A stretch of DNA of 10,958 nt from the NCBI GenBank assembly GCA_002393955.1, contig DGSK01000044.1:1-10958 (forward strand), written 5' to 3'. This document shows, piece after piece, positions 8,113 to 10,958 of this stretch (positions are counted from its first letter, which is position 1; the number at the start of each line of letters is the position of its first letter). The notes below the pieces were generated by a model that was not told the origin of the DNA, made no database searches, and saw only the letters and a list, made by a program, of their open reading frames with translations. The stretch is from Lachnospiraceae bacterium UBA4364 (GTDB lineage: Bacteria > Bacillota > Clostridia > Lachnospirales > Lachnospiraceae). The position numbers and the translations under genes are program-made.

Positions 8113-8440
8113 TGATCTGACTACCTCCTGTATCTGCTGAATTGAGCTGCTTCATTAGTCCTTTTGCAAATCCTGCATCGTTAACTGAAACCGCAGCCCT
8201 GTATTCCTTCCCTATAGCGTGTCCCAGACTATCCATATCACTGTATTTGTACAGCGGCACTTCATAGTATGAACACATATCCCTGTATTTTTTCTCCGAT
8301 CCTTCCGATATATCAGAAGCGATGATCACGAGACTTGCCGACCCACTCTTTACACTCTCACTGACCTGGAAGGATCCGCCGGAAATCCGCCCGGCTTTCT
8401 GCGCCATCCCTAAAAGGGACAGGACCTTGTCACCCTTCAT
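8093..8440 (-). CDS. ylxQ: L7Ae/L30e-family RNA-binding protein YlxQ
   Basis: A small (115-residue) L7Ae/L30e/S12e/Gadd45-fold protein, a family that binds kink-turn-like RNA; the cellular role of YlxQ is not settled. The typical N-terminus KVLSLLGMAQKAGRISGG (5-22) is followed by a LVIIASDIS strand, and the core ends near GFAKGL. The tail is polar (about 95-115). I chose the ATG at 8440 because AAGGAG (8448-8453) sits seven bases upstream and the family usually begins a few residues before KVLSLLG. The in-frame ATG at 8467 has no Shine-Dalgarno sequence and would add nine non-conserved residues. The chosen start overlaps ylxR by 11 bp and the stop lies 20 bp inside infB, so coupled translation is likely. 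Confidence 0.9.
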   Translation of the reverse strand: MKGDKVLSLLGMAQKAGRISGGSFQVSESVKSGSASLVIIASDISEGSEKKYRDMCSYYEVPLYKYSDMDSLGHAIGKEYRAAVSVNDAGFAKGLMKQLNSADTGGSQINGNENQ

Positions 8441-8696
8441 CCGCAAACTCCTTTTCCAGCCTGTCATATATTTCAGACTGTATCTGCATGGAAAAAGCCC
8501 TTGCCAGCCCGTTTCTTTTTCTGAGTTTTTTCATGCACTCTGCATTCCGGCACACATATGCGCCCCTGCCGTCAGCACGTCCCGTAACATCAAGCATCAC
8601 GCTGCCGTCAGCCTTACGCACAATACGCATCAGTCCGGATTTATCCTTTATTTCACCGCATCCCATGCATGTTCTCTGAGGGATCTTTTTCGGCAT
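8430..8696 (-). CDS. rnpM: YlxR family protein (RNase P modulator RnpM)
   Basis: An 88-residue DUF448/YlxR protein. Recent work in Firmicutes describes YlxR as RnpM, which binds the RNase P RNA and modulates its activity; earlier work treated it as a nucleoid or RNA-binding regulator. Visible family features are RTCMGCGE (8-15) and GRGAYVCRNAEC (43-54), giving four cysteines (10, 13, 49, 54), then a basic KKLRKRNGLARAF helix (56-68). Length is normal. The start has a purine-rich GAGGTAGGA just upstream and is 10 bp after the nusA stop. The fixed nusA-ylxR-ylxQ-infB order supports the call. Confidence 0.93.
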   Translation of the reverse strand: MPKKIPQRTCMGCGEIKDKSGLMRIVRKADGSVMLDVTGRADGRGAYVCRNAECMKKLRKRNGLARAFSMQIQSEIYDRLEKEFADEG

Positions 8697-8706
8697 TTCC
8701 TACCTC

Positions 8707-9909
8707 TTATTCTTCAGCCTCTCCATTGCTGCCTTCTGTGGGTGCTTCCTCATAAGCTTCACCGGAAGCAGCCTCATCGGAATACTCTGTCTCGTATTCT
8801 TCCTCGTAATACTCTTCTTCACCGTCGCTCATATAGTCCTCAAGCCTAAATCCGAATGCATCCTGGGCCTGCGTTTCAGACTTAATATCTATCTTATATC
8901 CCGTAAGCTTTGCGGCAAGTCTTGCATTCTGTCCTGCCTTGCCGATAGCAAGTGAAAGCTGATTATCCGGAACAACGACATTTGCCGTTTTCTCCTCCGG
9001 ATTTGCAAAAACGTTTACGATCTTTGCGGGAGAAAGCGAATTTCTGATAAGCTCACCCGGGTTCTCGTCCCAGTTGATTATATCGATCTTCTCTCCATAG
9101 AGCTCGTTAACTATAGCATTTACCCTGATTCCGTTAACACCGACACATGCTCCCACGGGATCAACATTCTCATTATATGATACAACAGAAATCTTTGTCC
9201 TGCTGCCGGGCTCTCTTGCTATATTCATTATCTCAACAGTTCCGTCCTTGATCTCGGTAACTTCATCTTCAAAGAGACGCTTAACCAGCTCCGGATGAGT
9301 CCTGCTGACAGTGATCTTGGCGCCCTTGGTCGTAGACTTAACTTCCAGAACATATACCTTCACACGGCTTCCTGTCTTTAAGTGTTCTGAAGGAACAGTC
9401 TCCGAATCGGGAAGCAGGGCATCCGTCTTGCCTAAGTTCACGCTCCAGCCCTTATTCACCCTGCGCTGTATAACACCTGTTACTATCTCACGGTGCTTCT
9501 TGACAAACTGATTGTAAACAGTAGTCCTTTCCTCCTCGCGCAGCTTCTGGGTTATGACATTCTTGGCATCCTGAGTAACAATACGGCTGAACTTCTTGGG
9601 ATCCACTTCTACTTCGATCAGATCCCCTACTTTGGCATCCGGCTTAAGCGCCCTTGCATCTTCGAGGCTTATTTCAATCTCATCATCCCTTACAACCTCT
9701 TCCTCGCTGAGGACTTCCTTTTCTGCCCAGACATGATATATGCACTCTTCTTTGTCGATCTCTATGCGGATATTTTCCGTACTGAGAAAAAGCTTTTTGC
9801 AGGCCTTCATAAGAGAATCCTCTATAGCTGCAAAAATAGCATCCCTGCTGATATCCCTTTCCTGCTCGAGAAAATCCAGCGCATCCTTGAGTGTTGTTTC
9901 AGTAGCCAT
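8707..9909 (-). CDS. nusA: Transcription termination/antitermination factor NusA
   Basis: A 400-residue RNA polymerase-associated factor that stimulates pausing and intrinsic termination and takes part in antitermination. Domains in order are the RNAP-binding N-terminal domain (1-125), S1 (about 134-200), KH1 (with GACVGVNG at 253-260) and KH2 (with LAIGKAGQNARLAAKL at 320-335). The C-terminal acidic repeats of proteobacterial NusA are absent, as usual in Firmicutes. Instead residues about 361-400 form a strongly acidic Glu/Tyr-rich tail. AGGAGG (9920-9925) ten bases before the ATG supports the start. The gap to rimP is 39 bp and AT-rich. NusA is known in some bacteria to feed back on its own operon through leader terminators, which is relevant to the hairpin upstream of rimP. 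Confidence 0.97.
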   Translation of the reverse strand: MATETTLKDALDFLEQERDISRDAIFAAIEDSLMKACKKLFLSTENIRIEIDKEECIYHVWAEKEVLSEEEVVRDDEIEISLEDARALKPDAKVGDLIEVEVDPKKFSRIVTQDAKNVITQKLREEERTTVYNQFVKKHREIVTGVIQRRVNKGWSVNLGKTDALLPDSETVPSEHLKTGSRVKVYVLEVKSTTKGAKITVSRTHPELVKRLFEDEVTEIKDGTVEIMNIAREPGSRTKISVVSYNENVDPVGACVGVNGIRVNAIVNELYGEKIDIINWDENPGELIRNSLSPAKIVNVFANPEEKTANVVVPDNQLSLAIGKAGQNARLAAKLTGYKIDIKSETQAQDAFGFRLEDYMSDGEEEYYEEEYETEYSDEAASGEAYEEAPTEGSNGEAEE

Positions 9910-9948
9910 TTTCTTTTTTCCTCCTGAAAAAATATTAAATATGTTTAT

Positions 9949-10494
9949 TCAAAATTCAACGACTAATCTTACCGTCGATATTTCTTTGCGTTTGAATGTC
10001 ATTTCTTTCGTTTCAGAAGCTTTTGACTCAGCTTCTGCCGCAGCTTTCTTCGAGGGCTTTCTGCCCTTACTGTTCTTAGGCGCTGCAGGCACCTCCGCAT
10101 CACTGACAGTAATGCTTTCCGCATCATAGGATTTTAATATTCCCGTATATTCCTTGCTGCCGTCTGCTGCCTCAAAAAGCTTCACCTCTACCTTTTCCCC
10201 GATGCTCTTTTCAAAATGACGGTCTTTTTTTAGCTTCCTGCCAAGTCCCGGGCTGCTTACTTCCAATATGTATGCATCCCGGATCGGATCAGACTTATCA
10301 AGCTCATCCGAAAGAGCCCTGCTCACTTTCTCGCAGTCATCTATAGTCACTCCGTCCGGCTTATCAATATAAATCCGAAGATAAAACTCACCGGCTTCCT
10401 TTACATACTCCACATCATAGATATCTATTCCCAGAGGACCGGTAATATCCTTTGCGATATCTTCAGCTATCTTTTCATAATCTCTTGCTGCCAT
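9949..10494 (-). CDS. rimP: Ribosome maturation factor RimP
   Basis: A 181-residue cytoplasmic factor for 30S assembly. Conserved stretches are GIDIYDVEYVKE (22-33), YLRIYIDKPDGVTIDDCE (38-55) and LEVSSPGLGRKLKKDRHF (77-94), followed by a C-terminal SH3-like domain ending RLVVEF. Residues about 131-167 form a Lys/Ala/Ser-rich low-complexity insertion inside that domain, making the protein about 30 residues longer than usual (about 150). I chose the ATG at 10494 because the family normally starts just before this helix. Its Shine-Dalgarno match is weak (AAGG, ten bases upstream). An in-frame GTG at 10554 would add 20 residues not typical of RimP, and sits only two bases from the strong AGGAGG. 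The gene opens the rimP-nusA-infB operon. Confidence 0.94.
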   Translation of the reverse strand: MAARDYEKIAEDIAKDITGPLGIDIYDVEYVKEAGEFYLRIYIDKPDGVTIDDCEKVSRALSDELDKSDPIRDAYILEVSSPGLGRKLKKDRHFEKSIGEKVEVKLFEAADGSKEYTGILKSYDAESITVSDAEVPAAPKNSKGRKPSKKAAAEAESKASETKEMTFKRKEISTVRLVVEF

Positions 10495-10496
10495 AT

Positions 10497-10547
10497 TTAC
10501 GTAACCTTGCCATGATAGAAAAGGGCGTAAAATCCTTTTCTTCCCAC
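10497..10547 (-). CDS. Possible 16-codon leader peptide ORF upstream of rimP
   Basis: A GTG codon at 10545-10547 lies nine bases after a perfect AGGAGG (10557-10562) and opens a frame encoding MGRKGFYALFYHGKVT, ending with TAA two bases before the rimP ATG. The strong Shine-Dalgarno sequence fits this frame better than either rimP start: two bases to the in-frame GTG, 62 bases to the ATG. The arrangement would allow rimP translation by termination-reinitiation. Evidence is positional only; the peptide matches nothing I know, and such a short ORF may be chance. Confidence 0.3.
   Translation of the reverse strand: MGRKGFYALFYHGKVT
10517..10541 (-). promoter_or_regulatory. 8-bp stem-loop in the rimP leader
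   Basis: On the minus strand AGAAAAGG (10534-10541) and CCTTTTCT (10517-10524) pair perfectly around a 9-nt loop. The stem lies inside the candidate leader ORF and ends 22 bases before the rimP ATG. Ribosomes on the mini-ORF would open it, so it could take part in coupling. It is mostly A-T in the middle and of modest stability. Confidence 0.35.
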
Positions 10548-10591
10548 CGGACACAGCCTCCTTTATTCCGGAGATTTCCGTACAGTCCGTG

Positions 10592-10628
10592 GGATAAACA
10601 ATAAGAGTAGGCCAAAAGCCTACTCTTA
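10592..10628 (-). terminator. Intrinsic terminator after tpiA, or attenuator in the rimP leader
   Basis: A perfect 11-bp stem (10602-10612 with 10618-10628; core AAGAGTAGGC / GCCTACTCTT) with a 5-nt loop is followed on the minus strand by TTGTTTAT, a moderate U-tract. It begins 83 bases after the tpiA stop and best fits a Rho-independent terminator for tpiA. A good promoter candidate lies upstream of it (10649-10677), so the same hairpin could also sit at about +15 to +41 of the rimP operon transcript. On the plus strand there is no T-run, so it is not bidirectional. Confidence 0.7.
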
Positions 10629-10648
10629 ATTACAACCCTACGCTTGAA

Positions 10649-10677
10649 ATTCTAACACTATGCGCAAGTAAATTCAA
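10649..10677 (-). promoter_or_regulatory. Candidate extended -10 promoter for the rimP-nusA-infB operon
   Basis: On the minus strand TTGAAT (-35, 10672-10677), a 17-bp spacer and TAGAAT (-10, 10649-10654) preceded by TG at the extended -10 position give a good sigma-A match. The predicted start is near 10642, with a leader of about 148 nt to the rimP ATG. No comparable match was seen between the hairpin and rimP, which supports this as the operon promoter. A short inverted repeat CTTGAA/TTCAAG (10643-10648 and 10674-10679) brackets it. Confidence 0.5.
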
Positions 10678-10692
10678 GTATTTATTTTATGG

Positions 10693-10712
10693 TCAGCTCT
10701 CAGCTCTCAGCT
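10693..10712. repeat. Short tandem heptamer repeat at the tpiA stop
   Basis: TCAGCTC is repeated 2.9 times in tandem on the plus strand, ending on the last base of the tpiA stop codon. It is too short to assign a role; replication slippage is the simplest origin. Confidence 0.6.
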
Positions 10713-10958
10713 TATGCGTTAACGATCTGGCCGAAATCAGGCTTTAAGGATGCACCACCGATAAGTCCGCCGTCGATGTCGTCCTTGGAAAGCAGCTCTG
10801 CTGCATTGCCTGCGTTCATTGATCCGCCGTACTGGATACGTACAGCTTCAGCTGTTGCATCATCATAAAGCTTTGCGATAAGGTCGCGGATAAGCTTGCA
10901 GACTTCCTGAGCCTGATCAGCTGTAGCTGTCTCACCTGTTCCGATAGCCCAGATAGGC
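10712..10958 (-). CDS. tpiA: Triosephosphate isomerase, C-terminal part (cut by window edge)
   Basis: The last 81 residues of the glycolytic enzyme interconverting dihydroxyacetone phosphate and glyceraldehyde 3-phosphate. The fragment starts PIWAIGTG, the active-site loop that directly follows the catalytic Glu; the single remaining base of the preceding codon (G on the coding strand) is compatible with GAG for that Glu. IQYGGSM and GGLIGGASL, the phosphate-binding loops of the TIM barrel, follow, and the protein ends DFGQIVNA. The 5' end lies beyond the window, so the full length and start are unknown. It is normally part of a glycolytic cluster (gap-pgk-tpi-gpm), and only its terminator separates it from the translation operon. 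Confidence 0.97.
   Translation of the reverse strand, partial: PIWAIGTGETATADQAQEVCKLIRDLIAKLYDDATAEAVRIQYGGSMNAGNAAELLSKDDIDGGLIGGASLKPDFGQIVNA

Noticed and set aside
8441..8467. Upstream ATG for ylxQ at 8467
   Set aside because: No Shine-Dalgarno sequence precedes it, while AAGGAG sits seven bases before the ATG at 8440; the extra residues are not family-like.
8322..8849. Plus-strand open frame opposite ylxQ, ylxR and nusA
   Set aside because: It spans three well-supported minus-strand genes and has no protein family signature.
9910..9965. Promoter-like AT-rich boxes between rimP and nusA (TTGAAT, 16 bp, TAATAT)
   Set aside because: The -10 match is only 4 of 6 in very AT-rich sequence and the gap is 39 bp inside a tight operon, so a chance match is more likely.
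10495..10554. N-terminal extension of RimP from a GTG at 10554
   Set aside because: The extra 20 residues are not typical of RimP, and the Shine-Dalgarno sequence is only two bases from the GTG, too close for efficient initiation. Kept as an alternative in the leader finding.
1..10958. Search for mobile elements, CRISPR repeats, tRNA genes, toxin-antitoxin or defence genes
   Set aside because: Nothing supportable was found; the window is almost filled by conserved housekeeping genes.

Overview
This is a chromosomal housekeeping segment from a Gram-positive Firmicute, most likely a clostridium of the Lachnospiraceae type. The assignment is an inference from three things: the gene order rimP-nusA-rnpM(ylxR)-ylxQ-infB-rbfA-nrnA-truB-ribF, strong AGGAGG ribosome binding sites, and protein sequences that read as clostridial. 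Base composition looks moderate (GC in the mid 40s by eye, not computed). Every gene I can support lies on the minus strand, so the window reads right to left.

Right edge (10712-10958): the last 81 codons of triosephosphate isomerase (tpiA). A region of about 160 bp follows, with a strong 11-bp stem-loop (10602-10628) that looks like an intrinsic terminator. A good extended -10 promoter candidate lies between tpiA and that stem-loop. If real, it would put the hairpin inside the leader of the next operon, where it could act as an attenuator. The rest of the leader holds a strong Shine-Dalgarno sequence that fits a 16-codon mini-ORF better than rimP itself, and an 8-bp stem-loop.

Centre (1910-10494): a compact translation and RNA-metabolism operon. 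RimP and RbfA assist 30S maturation. NusA controls elongation, pausing and termination. RnpM/YlxR and YlxQ are small RNA-binding proteins. IF-2 recruits initiator tRNA. NrnA degrades nanoRNA and pAp. TruB makes pseudouridine 55 in tRNA. RibF makes FMN and FAD. Genes are separated by short gaps or overlap (ylxR/ylxQ by 11 bp, ylxQ/infB by 20 bp, truB/ribF by ATGA), which points to one transcript with translational coupling. IF-2 has a very long low-complexity N-terminus, RimP has a Lys/Ala-rich insertion in its C-terminal domain, and NusA has an acidic tail.

Left (122-1762): a Na+/phosphate cotransporter (NptA/YjbB type) with a C-terminal PhoU-like domain. It is preceded by 147 bp with its own candidate promoter and a small hairpin touching its ribosome binding site, so it is probably a separate unit. 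The first 121 bases hold two inverted repeats and no gene I can name.

I found no mobile element, CRISPR array, tRNA, rRNA or defence system. The most interesting material is the untranslated leader of the rimP operon. I do not see a previously undescribed multi-gene system here.
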